From Planctomycetota bacterium (GTDB lineage Bacteria; Planctomycetota; Phycisphaerae; UBA1845; UTPLA1), in NCBI GenBank assembly GCA_016235815.1, contig JACRIM010000021.1, positions 1 through 64,000 on the forward strand: 64,000 bases of DNA, given 5' to 3'. The stretch's first letter is position 1, and the number at the start of each line of letters is the position of its first letter. A program made the position numbers and the translations under genes. The notes beneath the pieces were generated by a model. The model was not told the DNA's origin and searched no databases. It saw only the letters and a list, made by a program, of their open reading frames with translations. Positions 37,297-46,389 of the stretch are shown here, one piece after another.

Positions 37297-37518
37297 TTAG
37301 CTACTGCGGCGGTGTCGGACGTAATCGATTGTGCCAACGGCCGCAGCGAGCATCCAGATGCAGATTCCTACCCATGTTCTCGCTGAACCAACTTGCAGCA
37401 CGGACGAGTCCAGTAGCTCAGGAAATACAAACCGTAGCAGCAGACCCATGACGGATGCGCCAGCAATCACGATGAGGGCGCATCGCGTCAGTGACATCAT
37501 TTTGGGATTGAAGGTCAT
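37297..37518 (-). CDS. Small two-helix membrane protein
   Basis: A 73-residue protein with two hydrophobic stretches (about residues 12-32 and 49-66) and a basic end (YVRHRRSS). I chose ATG 37518; the frame is open for 22 further codons upstream. It lies upstream of polA and on the same strand. Function unknown. Confidence 0.5.
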   Translation of the reverse strand: MTFNPKMMSLTRCALIVIAGASVMGLLLRFVFPELLDSSVLQVGSARTWVGICIWMLAAAVGTIDYVRHRRSS

Positions 37519-37837
37519 TGGTTGACTCACCGACTGATCGCGAAGTTCGCCTTGCAAGCCGATTATAGGCTTACAAGACAGCACTGATGAGGGTCTTCAT
37601 CCGTCGCATTTCGCGTGCATCTTACGAGCCGGAATTGAAACCAGGAATTGCGGGAGGGATCAATGCGGAGGCGGGTGAGATGTTCGCAGTCGAGCGGAAT
37701 GAGATAACCGCCATGTGCCTCAGGGCATAGATTGGAGCGATTCGTTCGTGGAATGGAGCATTTCGTAGATTTGCTGTGAGGCGATGTCGGCTCCGTTAAG
37801 CCACGAAATCGTGTATCCCTCAAGACAGGCATCGCGC
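37519..37837. other. Gap with PIN remnant
   Basis: This 319-base stretch between a small membrane gene and vapC holds only the PIN remnant described at 37651-37713 and some unassigned sequence. Confidence 0.5.
37651..37713 (-). pseudogene. PIN-domain gene remnant (C-terminal end)
   Basis: On the minus strand the codons read HGGYLIPLDCEHLTRL, matching the end of the VapC next to it (YGCDLISLDREHLTKL) at protein and DNA level. No start or upstream domain is left. It is probably a relic of a second, related toxin gene or of a duplication of the VapC end. Confidence 0.55.
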
Positions 37838-38263
37838 TTATCTGGGTGCAAGCGATTGCGATGGAGTGCGGACCTGAAGCACCGGCGCAAGTTTGGTGAG
37901 ATGCTCCCGGTCGAGCGAAATGAGATCACAGCCATACGTCATTGCGACGGCGGCATAGACCGCATCCGCACCGCGCAGCCCATGATCGGCAGCCAGGGTC
38001 GATGCTTGCATCGCCAGCAATGGATCGAGAGATATCCATCGTACAAAAGGAAGCGCAACCAGTTTCTCAGCGTACTCACGCGCGAGCGCCGCGTCTTTCC
38101 TCGTCCTGCTGATCGCCGCAGCGACCTCGACACGCAGCAACGTTGGGACGACGATCGTGGTGCGGGCTGCGGCAACCTGATCGAGGAATGCACGACTGGC
38201 CGCGCTCTCCGGCTCGGCCGGTGAGTCAGCGTTGACCCATACACTGGCGTCGACGGTCAGCAT
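37838..38263 (-). CDS. VapC-type PIN-domain toxin
   Basis: The 141-residue protein is a PIN domain ribonuclease with the four acidic residues expected: D5 (LTVDAS), E46 (LLRVEV), D100 (GADAVY) and D118 (ISLDRE). VapC toxins cut tRNA or rRNA and are held by their antitoxin. The gene starts 4 bases after the antitoxin stop, the usual VapBC order. The region around it is remnant-rich, so this toxin was probably gained by transfer. Confidence 0.85.
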   Translation of the reverse strand: MLTVDASVWVNADSPAEPESAASRAFLDQVAAARTTIVVPTLLRVEVAAAISRTRKDAALAREYAEKLVALPFVRWISLDPLLAMQASTLAADHGLRGADAVYAAVAMTYGCDLISLDREHLTKLAPVLQVRTPSQSLAPR

Positions 38264-38267
38264 CTGA

Positions 38268-38501
38268 TTAGCGCCTCATGTCGCTGATCGTCTGGGTGAT
38301 GGATTCGCCGTTGGAAGTGGCGGCCAGGCGCTCACCGACTTGTCGAAACTCCTGCCACGCACCGCCTGCGTCGATGTGGTTCGACTCGCCCGCCAGCACC
38401 GCTTGTGCGAGTCGAGGAACGAGGTATTGCAGCAGACGGACCTGATCCGTCGGCTCAAGTGCATCCACCATCGCCTCAACTTCCTTTAGAGAAACCGGCA
38501 T
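38268..38501 (-). CDS. VapB-type antitoxin
   Basis: A 77-residue protein (MPVSLKEVEAMVDALEP to the end) immediately upstream of the PIN toxin. It is acidic and helical, as expected for a small antitoxin, although I do not see a strong AbrB or RHH motif. Its ATG lies 6 bases downstream of a TATACT -10 box, so the transcript may be leaderless. Assignment rests mainly on its position and coupling. Confidence 0.65.
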   Translation of the reverse strand: MPVSLKEVEAMVDALEPTDQVRLLQYLVPRLAQAVLAGESNHIDAGGAWQEFRQVGERLAATSNGESITQTISDMRR

Positions 38502-38507
38502 GTAAAG

Positions 38508-38536
38508 AGTATACGCTGGAGTCGGCAGGCTGGAAA
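38508..38536 (-). promoter_or_regulatory. Candidate promoter of vapBC
   Basis: On the minus strand a TATACT box lies at 38508-38513, with a weak TTTCCA -35-like box 17 bases upstream (38531-38536). The distance to the vapB ATG implies a start of transcription at or near the ATG. Confidence 0.4.
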
Positions 38537-38661
38537 GCCACTTCGTGCCCATTCGTGATAGCAAGAGTGCGTGACCAACCCAGCCAACCAACGTGGTATG
38601 TAAACCGTGCCCGCCCCCTGACAGTCCCGCCGCGGCGGATCTTCGACACGGCTCTGATAAT

Positions 38662-38686
38662 GGCCACCGGTTAGAAACCGGTGCCA
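38662..38686. repeat. Hairpin ACCGGTT-AGA-AACCGGT
   Basis: A perfect seven-pair stem at 38666-38682 with a three-base loop, extended by flanking GGC/GCC. It follows the rplK stop (minus strand) and precedes vapB, together with the 22-bp repeat. No T-run follows, so it is a repeat or processing signal rather than a clear terminator. Confidence 0.5.
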
Positions 38687-38691
38687 CAAAC

Positions 38692-39126
38692 TTAGCCTTC
38701 GACTTCGATGCCCATGTTGCGGGCGGTGCCCATGACGATGCGCTTGCCGGCTTCGATGTCGAAGCAGTTGAGGTCGTTGATCTTGGTCTTGGCGATGGCT
38801 TCGACCTGGGCCATGGTGACTTTGCCCACCTTTTCCTTGTTGGGCGTGCCCGAACCCTTGGCGACCTTGGCCGCGTCCTTCAAGAGAACGGAGGCCGGGG
38901 GGCTTTTGAGGATGAAGTCGAAGGTGCGGTCGGCGTAGACATTCACGACGGCCGTGACCGGCATGCCGTTCAGGTGCTTGCTGCGTTCGTTGAACTGCTG
39001 CACGAACTGGCCGGGGTTGACGCCGTATTGACCGCAGGCCGGGCCGATGGGCGGAGCGGGGGTCGCCTGGCCGCCTGCGCCCTGAACCTTGAATGTTGCC
39101 GTCGGTGTTTTCTTTTTCTTTGCCAC
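38692..39126 (-). CDS. rplK: Ribosomal protein uL11
   Basis: L11 binds the GTPase-associated region of 23S rRNA. The 144-residue protein has the normal PPIGPACGQYGVN loop in the N-terminal domain and the C-terminal rRNA-binding helices (KEKVGKVTMAQVEAIA to ARNMGIEVEG). It is the last gene of the secE-nusG unit here; rplA, rplJ, rplL and rpoB, which usually follow, are absent, and vapBC lies downstream instead. Confidence 0.95.
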   Translation of the reverse strand: MAKKKKTPTATFKVQGAGGQATPAPPIGPACGQYGVNPGQFVQQFNERSKHLNGMPVTAVVNVYADRTFDFILKSPPASVLLKDAAKVAKGSGTPNKEKVGKVTMAQVEAIAKTKINDLNCFDIEAGKRIVMGTARNMGIEVEG

Positions 39127-39146
39127 GAAACCTACCTCACATCATC

Positions 39147-39341
39147 TCAATCAAGTAGTTCAATCTGCCAACGTTCAAGATCGATCTTGGTCGGCCTTCC
39201 GAACATCACAACTTCAACCACAACTCGATCTGAATCGCCAGGTATCTCGACGATCCGTCCGGTTTTCTGTTCAAAGGGGCCTTCCAAGATTCGAACGTGC
39301 TTGCCTTCGACATAGTCAAAGGCATCACCGTACGCAATCAT
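39147..39341 (-). CDS. Stand-alone KOW-domain protein resembling the NusG C-terminus
   Basis: The 64-residue protein is a single KOW domain: GKHVRILEGPFEQKTGRIVE, then VVVEVVMFGRPTKIDLERWQIE. It aligns closely with the C-terminal domain of the adjacent NusG (KVKEGPFENFEGEIDEV, IFGRATPIDLEYWQIE). Its ATG overlaps the nusG stop codon (TGATG), so the two are translationally coupled. In NusG this domain contacts S10 or Rho. The small protein therefore might compete with or replace NusG at such partners; this is inference. A longer frame to 39362 exists but lies inside nusG. Confidence 0.8.
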   Translation of the reverse strand: MIAYGDAFDYVEGKHVRILEGPFEQKTGRIVEIPGDSDRVVVEVVMFGRPTKIDLERWQIELLD

Positions 39342-40012
39342 CAGACTGCCTCTATCTGCCAATACTCCAAATCGATCGGGGTTGCCCGGCCGAAGATGGT
39401 CACGATGACGCGCACCTGACCCTTGTCGGGGAAGACCTCGTCGATCTCGCCTTCGAAATTTTCGAACGGGCCTTCCTTGACCTTGACCTGATCGCCCTTC
39501 TTCATGCCAGCCATGCCCGCGAGGGTCGGCTGTTCGGCCGACTTCTCGACGACGGCGAGCATTTTCTCGACATCGTGGGGCTTCATGGCGGTGGGCTTGC
39601 CGTCGGAACCGATGAAGTCTCCGACGCTCATGGTCTCTTTGACGACGAACCAGACGTCCTCGCGAATGCTGCCGTCCTCCTCGGTCGCCATTTCCACGAA
39701 GACATAGCCGGGGTACAGCTTGCGATCGAAGACCTTGGCCACCTTGCCGCGCATGCGCTTCTCGCGTTGCGTCGGGACAAGGATGCGGCCGATGTAATCG
39801 CTGAGATTCTCAATTTTGACCTTGCGTTTCAGGGCTTCGCAGACCTGATCCTCGCGGTTGCTGGCCACGCGAAGGACGTACCACATCATGGGACGGCCGG
39901 CACCGGAGATGGTCGGCTTGGTGACGTCGCCCACGGTGGGATCGACGACGCGCTCGACGACCGTGGTCGTGGCGTCTTCTTCGTGCGTGATGTTCGCGGC
40001 CTCGTCGGACAT
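39341..40012 (-). CDS. nusG: Transcription termination/antitermination protein NusG
   Basis: The 223-residue protein has an N-terminal NGN domain (WYVLRVASNREDQVCEALKR and GYVFVEM) and a C-terminal KOW domain (KVKEGPFENFEG). An N-terminal extension of about 40 residues rich in Asp, Glu and Thr is longer than in E. coli NusG (181 residues). It overlaps secE upstream (TGATG) and the KOW gene downstream, so three genes are coupled. Confidence 0.95.
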   Translation of the reverse strand: MSDEAANITHEEDATTTVVERVVDPTVGDVTKPTISGAGRPMMWYVLRVASNREDQVCEALKRKVKIENLSDYIGRILVPTQREKRMRGKVAKVFDRKLYPGYVFVEMATEEDGSIREDVWFVVKETMSVGDFIGSDGKPTAMKPHDVEKMLAVVEKSAEQPTLAGMAGMKKGDQVKVKEGPFENFEGEIDEVFPDKGQVRVIVTIFGRATPIDLEYWQIEAV

Positions 40013-40608
40013 CAGAAGATCCTCTTGATGGCGTCAATCACGCCCTCGCCCTTCAGGATGCCGATGGCATTGAAGAACAACATAAAGGCAATATCCACGA
40101 CGAAGAGCAGCACGGTCATTGAGATGACAACAAACACGACGACCTTGGTGGAGCCGATGATTTCTTTTCGCGTCGTCCAGTTGACTTTCTTCATTTCGCC
40201 CTCGGTCGCGATCAGGAAGTCGCAGACCTTGCGATTCAGGGCAAGGAGCCAGTAGGTCAGCAGGCCGAAGACGATAATGACGCCGGTGGCGACGCCGACC
40301 TGGATGTATCGAGTCGTCGTTCCCGTGCCGAGAACACCGAGCTTCTCATAAAGAAAGTAGGCCATCCAGAGGACCAGAGATCCCGCGAGAACGCCGGACC
40401 AGATGCGGGTGTAGTAGCCCTGACTGGGCTTGTAAATGTCGAAGAAACCGCCGCCCGCGCCTTCGGAGGGGCCGGAATCGCGCGGCGTGTAGGAACGGTC
40501 GCCGTCATTTTTGCCGAAAGTCACGTCAGACACGTGGCGCTCCTTTTCTGCGAGTGCGGCACCGGCGCCCGAGGCGCCCTTTGCTTCGTCGCGATGTTGT
40601 GTGGCCAT
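40012..40608 (-). CDS. secE: Preprotein translocase subunit SecE, extended
   Basis: The C-terminal 70 residues are the core SecE unit (IATEGEMKKVNWTTRKEIIGSTKVVVFVV and one helix). Two further helices are predicted at about residues 75-92 and 105-125, and the first 60 residues are polar. At 198 residues with three helices it is longer than the minimal single-helix SecE, as in E. coli and some planctomycetes. It precedes nusG in the classic order. Confidence 0.9.
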   Translation of the reverse strand: MATQHRDEAKGASGAGAALAEKERHVSDVTFGKNDGDRSYTPRDSGPSEGAGGGFFDIYKPSQGYYTRIWSGVLAGSLVLWMAYFLYEKLGVLGTGTTTRYIQVGVATGVIIVFGLLTYWLLALNRKVCDFLIATEGEMKKVNWTTRKEIIGSTKVVVFVVISMTVLLFVVDIAFMLFFNAIGILKGEGVIDAIKRIF

Positions 40609-40661
40609 GAATCACCTTGCGGACGTGTATTACTCGGCGAAAACTCGTTCATCAGACCAAC

Positions 40662-40734
40662 CAGGAGCGAAGGGACTCGAACCCCCAACCGCCGGTTTTG
40701 GAAACCGGTGCTCTACCAATTGAGCTACGCTCCT
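40662..40734 (-). tRNA. trnW: tRNA-Trp (CCA anticodon)
   Basis: On the minus strand, AGGAGCG (5' end) pairs with CGCTCCT, the D-arm has GCTCAATTGGTAGAGC, the anticodon stem/loop reads CCGGT-TTCCAAA-ACCGG (anticodon CCA) and the T-arm has GGTTCGAGTCC. The discriminator base is G, as expected for Trp. CCA is not encoded. It lies between rpmG and secE. Confidence 0.95.
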
Positions 40735-40841
40735 TCGAAATCACGGGCTTTCCGTCAGCAACTCAGCCTCTGGAAAACGCGAAAAAGCCGTAGAGCCGGT
40801 CCCGTATTCGCGGACATCGGCGTAGCACTCGCAACGACCGA

Positions 40842-41018
40842 TCACTTCCGCTTGATCTTGTGCATCGTGTGTCTGCGCAACCGCGGACAGTACTTCTGCA
40901 GGCCGGCCTTGAGCTTCTCCGGGACTCCCAACTGCACGTTAATGCTCGTACGGTAGTTGAGGTCGCCGGATTCGCTGCACTCCAGCCAGACGTATTCTCG
41001 TTTTGCGGCCTTTGCCAT
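40842..41018 (-). CDS. rpmG: Ribosomal protein bL33
   Basis: A 58-residue protein too short for most gene finders: MAKAAKREYVWLECSESGDL, then NYRTSINVQ, GVPEKLKAGLQKYCPRLRRHTMHKIKRK. It has the family's basic C-terminus with the TMHKIKRK end. One Cys of each zinc pair is replaced (ECSES and YCPRLRRH), so it is the zinc-free type. Position between tuf and tRNA-Trp is the usual bacterial order. Confidence 0.9.
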   Translation of the reverse strand: MAKAAKREYVWLECSESGDLNYRTSINVQLGVPEKLKAGLQKYCPRLRRHTMHKIKRK

Positions 41019-41029
41019 GTCCTTCGTCC

Positions 41030-41067
41030 AAAAAAGTAAGTGGGGCGGGCGTTTCCACCCGCCCCAC
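41030..41067 (-). terminator. Terminator after tuf
   Basis: A ten-pair stem (GTGGGGCGGG/CCCGCCCCAC) with an 8-base loop is followed on the minus strand by TTACTTTTTT. It lies in the 62-base gap between tuf and rpmG and should reduce read-through into the ribosomal genes. Confidence 0.75.
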
Positions 41068-41080
41068 GGGGTTTCTCACT

Positions 41081-42289
<1,209 letters not shown>

Positions 42290-42551
42290 TCCAGCGATTC
42301 CTCCGCGTGCGTGGCAAAGACCGACGCCGTTCCTTAGGTGATACTTCCAAAAACTTCCAACAAACCGAAGGACGACTCACCGGGTCAAACACCGACGCCG
42401 GCGCGTCCATCACAATCCAATCAAAGCCGAGAGATTACAGCGACCACTCAACGGTGGGAACTGCAACCACGTGCCTCCAAGGTTGCCCCTGCAACGTATC
42501 GCGGGGGCCTTGAGGCAGACGGGGCCTCGGAGATCCAAATAGACCGCCGAA

Positions 42552-42624
<73 letters not shown>

Positions 42625-42716
42625 GTCGGTTCTACGCAAGTCCTTGACTGTCCGGCCGAGCTGCCGACCGACATTCCGTGTGCAGGTCCCGCGCCAGCCC
42701 GTATTTAAGACCGGCC

Positions 42717-42744
42717 AGTATAAGCGGTTGTCGCGCCTAGTCAA
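42717..42744 (-). promoter_or_regulatory. Promoter of tRNA-Thr/tuf (TTGACT-N16-TATACT)
   Basis: On the minus strand TTGACT (42739-42744) and TATACT (42717-42722) are 16 bases apart, about 90 bases upstream of tRNA-Thr. It is a near-consensus promoter for the tRNA-Thr-tuf unit. Confidence 0.65.
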
Positions 42745-42862
42745 ATCGGTTTTGGAACGACGCCGACTAAGGGCAAAATTCGGCATGGCGACCAGAAAAC
42801 TCGCGTTACTACTTGCCAATACTTGAGTTACGACGATGCGGGCTGTCCCAATGCATCGAGGT

Positions 42863-44386
42863 TTACCGTGAACTCTCTCGCGGCAAGAAACCAATTGCAA
42901 AAGGCCCCCATGACTCCCATTGGATTTCAGCGCGAGTTGTAAAATCAAAATGTCCCTCGTGCAAAACGGGTGGATTAACGATCAACGCGGGGGCGCCTTG
43001 CTGTACGCGAGCGACCATTGCCGTCAGGTCACTGTTCACTTCGAAAGCACGATCCATGTAGTACGCGAGTTGCGCTGGAACGACGTTGCGGAAAACAAAT
43101 TCGCCATGGCGCTCGATGGCGACAGGCTCCCAATTGAGAATGGCCCGGCTATTCGGCGGCGTCAAAGCGTTCACCCGCTTCCACGCCTCAATCTGCACAG
43201 CCGGACACGACACGCGCGAAAAGTAGTTCGACGAGCCGCGCAACGCAAAGACAACCACGACAACCAATCCCACCGTGATGAGTGAAACGCGTGTGTGCGC
43301 CGACAATGAGAGCGACAACACGCCCAACCAAATTACGAAACGGGCCGCGCTGACGCAGAGGAACGGCGCCAGGTAGTACATCCAATACGGATGCAGCAGA
43401 AACTGGCGGAAGAAAAGAGCCATCCATGCACAGGCAGTCAACGTCACAAGGGTGAGCCAATCCAGCCTGTCATGTGAGCGTGTTTTCTTGAGCAGACATC
43501 CACCGACGCTCGCGACAAGTACGGGCCACGAGAGGTTATTGACGACATGCTCCCACGCGCGTGACATCGGAATTCCGGCATCGGTGCGGCGATCTGAAAA
43601 CATGGCGATCAGGCTCAAGCCCTTGCCGTCGAATCCAAACTGGACAAGGTAGGCAACAAGCATCGCCACGCTCATGAGGGCGACGGCAGGCGCCCAGATG
43701 AGCGTGGCGCGTCGAAGCGGGGATTGACGATTCTGCCGGGCTGCAACGATCGGATATGCGAGCGCAAAGAGGATGCCGGGCCAATCTGTCCAAATCATCG
43801 CCGCGAGCGAAAGCATTGAAAGGGCAACCATGAGTTTCCACGGCCGCCTGTTCCGTGATTGCTCAATTGCCTGATCCATTGACGCCGCGGATGCAAGCAT
43901 GAAGAACAAACAGAGCGGTTCGTGATCGACCATGCGGCCGAAATAGACCGTCATTGGCATCATCGAGAAAAACAGCGCTGCCAGAAGCGCCGTGACGTCT
44001 CCGTCGCGACGGCGTATCAGCCCAATCATCAGCCAAAGCGTGGCAAGCGACGCAGCAATGGGAACGCACCGTGCAATCGCTTCGGAATCGCCGGCGAACG
44101 CGAAAACTCCAGCCAGTATCCAGGGCAACGCCGGCGGATGTCTTGGATAGAAAGAACGGTTCTCGCCTGCCGGGAGTTGCTCCCCCACCGCGACCATCGG
44201 CATTCCATGGTGCAGCGAAAATGGATACCGAAGCAGGTTGCGCGCCAATTGTGAGAAAAACGCGCCGTTCCAGTCGTGCAGGCCCACCCATGGTTCGCGA
44301 AGGTCCCGACACAGTCCGGCGGTGTAAACCACTAAGAGAATGGCGGAGATCAGGCCGAATCGGCGGATGGGGATTGTTTGATTCAC
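42863..44386 (-). CDS. GT-C type glycosyltransferase, membrane protein
   Basis: A 507-residue polytopic protein with about ten helices. Near the N-terminus it has WVGLHDWNGAFFSQLARNLLRY, then RSFYPRHPPALPWILAGVF, typical of family 39-like GT-C enzymes that use a lipid-linked sugar. It should act at the outer face of the inner membrane. It is divergent from maf (gap 77 bases). No adjacent sugar-synthesis genes are seen. Confidence 0.65.
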   Translation of the reverse strand: MNQTIPIRRFGLISAILLVVYTAGLCRDLREPWVGLHDWNGAFFSQLARNLLRYPFSLHHGMPMVAVGEQLPAGENRSFYPRHPPALPWILAGVFAFAGDSEAIARCVPIAASLATLWLMIGLIRRRDGDVTALLAALFFSMMPMTVYFGRMVDHEPLCLFFMLASAASMDQAIEQSRNRRPWKLMVALSMLSLAAMIWTDWPGILFALAYPIVAARQNRQSPLRRATLIWAPAVALMSVAMLVAYLVQFGFDGKGLSLIAMFSDRRTDAGIPMSRAWEHVVNNLSWPVLVASVGGCLLKKTRSHDRLDWLTLVTLTACAWMALFFRQFLLHPYWMYYLAPFLCVSAARFVIWLGVLSLSLSAHTRVSLITVGLVVVVVFALRGSSNYFSRVSCPAVQIEAWKRVNALTPPNSRAILNWEPVAIERHGEFVFRNVVPAQLAYYMDRAFEVNSDLTAMVARVQQGAPALIVNPPVLHEGHFDFTTRAEIQWESWGPFAIGFLPRESSR

Positions 44387-44463
44387 CCGTAAAATGCCCT
44401 CAGACGGCCACGCCTTGCGATTTTCGCCCCATTCTGATTCACTTCACCCACAGGTCAAATGAT

Positions 44464-45054
44464 ATGAGCCGCGTTGTCCAGCCACCATCCTTGATCCTCG
44501 CGTCGACCAGCCCTCGGCGAGCGGAGCTGTTGCGGACCGCCGGGTATCAATTCGAGGTCGTCGCCCCACCCATGGTGGAGCCGGACGAGCTTCATCCACA
44601 CGTGGACCCAGGCTCCTATGCCGAGTCGCTGGCCTACTTCAAGGCGAGCAGCATCGCGGATCGATTCCCTTCGGCAGCCATCCTCGGCGCCGACACCATC
44701 GCCTATGTGGATGGCGAAATCATCGGCAAGCCGGAAGACCGCGACGATGCCCGTCGGATCCTCACGAAACTCTCGGCCACGACTCACAAAGTTGTCACGG
44801 GCATCGCCCTCGTTCACCCTGCCACCGATCGGCGAATCATCGCGCACGACGTCAGCATGATTCGATGTCGACCACTTTCCGACGCGATGATCGCCGCGTA
44901 CCTCGACACCAACCAATGGCAGGGCAAGGCAGGGGCCTACGGCATTCAGGATTCGAATGATCCGTTTGTCGAGTGCCTTGAGGGCAGCTTCTCGAATGTC
45001 GTCGGGTTGCCGATGGAATTGCTGGCTCGGGTGTTCGCCGAATGGCGAGTCTGA
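44464..45054 (+). CDS. maf: Maf-family nucleotide pyrophosphatase
   Basis: Maf proteins hydrolyse non-canonical or modified nucleoside triphosphates. The 196-residue protein has LILASTSPRRAELLRTAG near the start, LGADTIAYVDGEIIGKP, HKVVTGIAL and GKAGAYGIQ, all family signatures. ATG 44464 is chosen; the upstream frame has no similarity. It is convergent with the SpoIIE-type phosphatase after 4 bases. Confidence 0.92.
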   Translation: MSRVVQPPSLILASTSPRRAELLRTAGYQFEVVAPPMVEPDELHPHVDPGSYAESLAYFKASSIADRFPSAAILGADTIAYVDGEIIGKPEDRDDARRILTKLSATTHKVVTGIALVHPATDRRIIAHDVSMIRCRPLSDAMIAAYLDTNQWQGKAGAYGIQDSNDPFVECLEGSFSNVVGLPMELLARVFAEWRV

Positions 45055-45058
45055 CGCC

Positions 45059-46276
45059 TCAATCGAAATCAACCACAAGTACGGAAACGTCGTCGCCTTT
45101 GCTCAGGCTGCCGGGTGACGTATCGAGGCGATTTTCCAACTCCGCGAACAACTCGGTCGTCGGCTTGCGAAGCAATTCAGGAATTCCCGGATTCAGATCC
45201 GGCATTTCAGGCAGGGGCGGCCGATTCGCGATTAGCACATTGTCCAGTCCGTCGCTATAGACCATCAATCGGTCAGTCGGTTTCAGGTCAACCGACTCGC
45301 CGGAAAACGTCTGCCCCACCGAAAGCCCCAGGAGCGTTCCTTCGCCATGCAGTTCACGAATGGAGCCGTCGGCCCCGATCAGAAGCGGCGGTGGATGTCC
45401 TGCAACGGCGTATTCAAGCCGCATCGTGCGCAGATCCAGCAATCCATACCAGCCGGTGATGAACTGGGCATCGTGCAATTCATGTGCGGCAAGCCGGTCA
45501 TTCAGGGCTTGTAACACGGTCGAGGGATGAAGCACTTCCACCCCTGCCGGCGTCACCTGAGTCGGCTGAATGGCGTGTTTGATGTACATCGTGAGCAGGC
45601 CCGCGGCGACTCCGTGACCGACCGCGTCGGCGAGATAGAAGCCGACGTGATGCTCGTCGAGCTGCAGGACATCGAAGATATCACCGCTGACAAACGAGCA
45701 AGGTCGGTACAACATCGAGAAACAAGCCGGTCCGATGCGTTTTGCGTCTCGCGGGAGAAAGTTCTTTTGCAGGCGCGAGGCGAGGCGAAGTTCCGTATCG
45801 ATGCTTGTGAATTGTCGGTGCAGGCTTTCGGTCAAGCGGGCCAGGCGTTCGTGTTGCGCCTGGGCCTCCTTGATACGCCGCCGGGATGCGAGCAATCCGA
45901 GCATGACTCCATGTACCAATTCGATTGGACTATCGGCAGGCAGACAAACATGCGTAGCCGCCAGGCCCTCAAATGCCGTCGGCCGCGAGGTGAGGATGAC
46001 AAAGGTTGCGGATGATTCAGTCTCGGGAAACGATTCAAGAAAGTGAGAATGGGGTGTCGCGGGTTCATCGGCTGATTCGGCATCGACCAAAACGATGACA
46101 TCAATATCAACGAGCTTCTGCTCTAGCGTCGCACTTTCGACATAGTTGGCGCGACACCAATCCGCCCCACCGAAGAGCCGCCGCACGACCGGTGGCGCGA
46201 CGCAGCGCGGGTCCAAAATGGCGGCGCGAATTATCGGGCTACCGTTCCATAACTTTCGTTGCAGTGCAGAAGCCAT
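45059..46276 (-). CDS. SpoIIE-type protein phosphatase with receiver-like N-terminus
   Basis: The last 220 residues are a PP2C-like SpoIIE phosphatase (SFVSGDIFDVLQL, FYLADAVGHGVAAGLLTMYIK, MVYSDGLDN, GDDVSVLVVDFD). The first 130 residues resemble a degenerate receiver domain (DIDVIVLVDAE, ATFVILTSRP) and then a coiled-coil linker. RsbU/SpoIIE phosphatases act on anti-sigma antagonists, so a partner-switch is likely. The only STAS protein in this window (61462) is 16 kb away. Start ATG 46276 is preferred to the longer frame at 46339. Confidence 0.85.
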   Translation of the reverse strand: MASALQRKLWNGSPIIRAAILDPRCVAPPVVRRLFGGADWCRANYVESATLEQKLVDIDVIVLVDAESADEPATPHSHFLESFPETESSATFVILTSRPTAFEGLAATHVCLPADSPIELVHGVMLGLLASRRRIKEAQAQHERLARLTESLHRQFTSIDTELRLASRLQKNFLPRDAKRIGPACFSMLYRPCSFVSGDIFDVLQLDEHHVGFYLADAVGHGVAAGLLTMYIKHAIQPTQVTPAGVEVLHPSTVLQALNDRLAAHELHDAQFITGWYGLLDLRTMRLEYAVAGHPPPLLIGADGSIRELHGEGTLLGLSVGQTFSGESVDLKPTDRLMVYSDGLDNVLIANRPPLPEMPDLNPGIPELLRKPTTELFAELENRLDTSPGSLSKGDDVSVLVVDFD

Positions 46277-46389
46277 CAAACCCCAGGGCCGCGCGACCCC
46301 CCAATGGGCGCAGGGACCTTCGGTCCCATGTCGGCCCAAATCGCTCGGGGCATGAGTTCACAGCGCGGGATTTGCTGGTGTTGCGGTTC

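Larger units (their letters stand above)
36317..38647. repeat. 22-bp repeat in the polA linker, copy at 36317-36338 and 38626-38647
   Basis: The two 22-base copies are identical and include CCGCCGCGGCGGATC. One lies in the non-conserved linker of polA, where it encodes a VEDPPRRA-type stretch on the minus strand. The other lies in the gap between vapB and rplK. Confidence 0.6.

Noticed and set aside
36345-37451. A 368-codon open frame antisense to polA
   Set aside because: Shadow of polA; polA has clear family motifs on the other strand.
38662-38686. Hairpin as part of a tRNA
   Set aside because: It resembles the anticodon arm of tRNA-Trp (CCGGT...ACCGG) but no acceptor, D- or T-arm is present.
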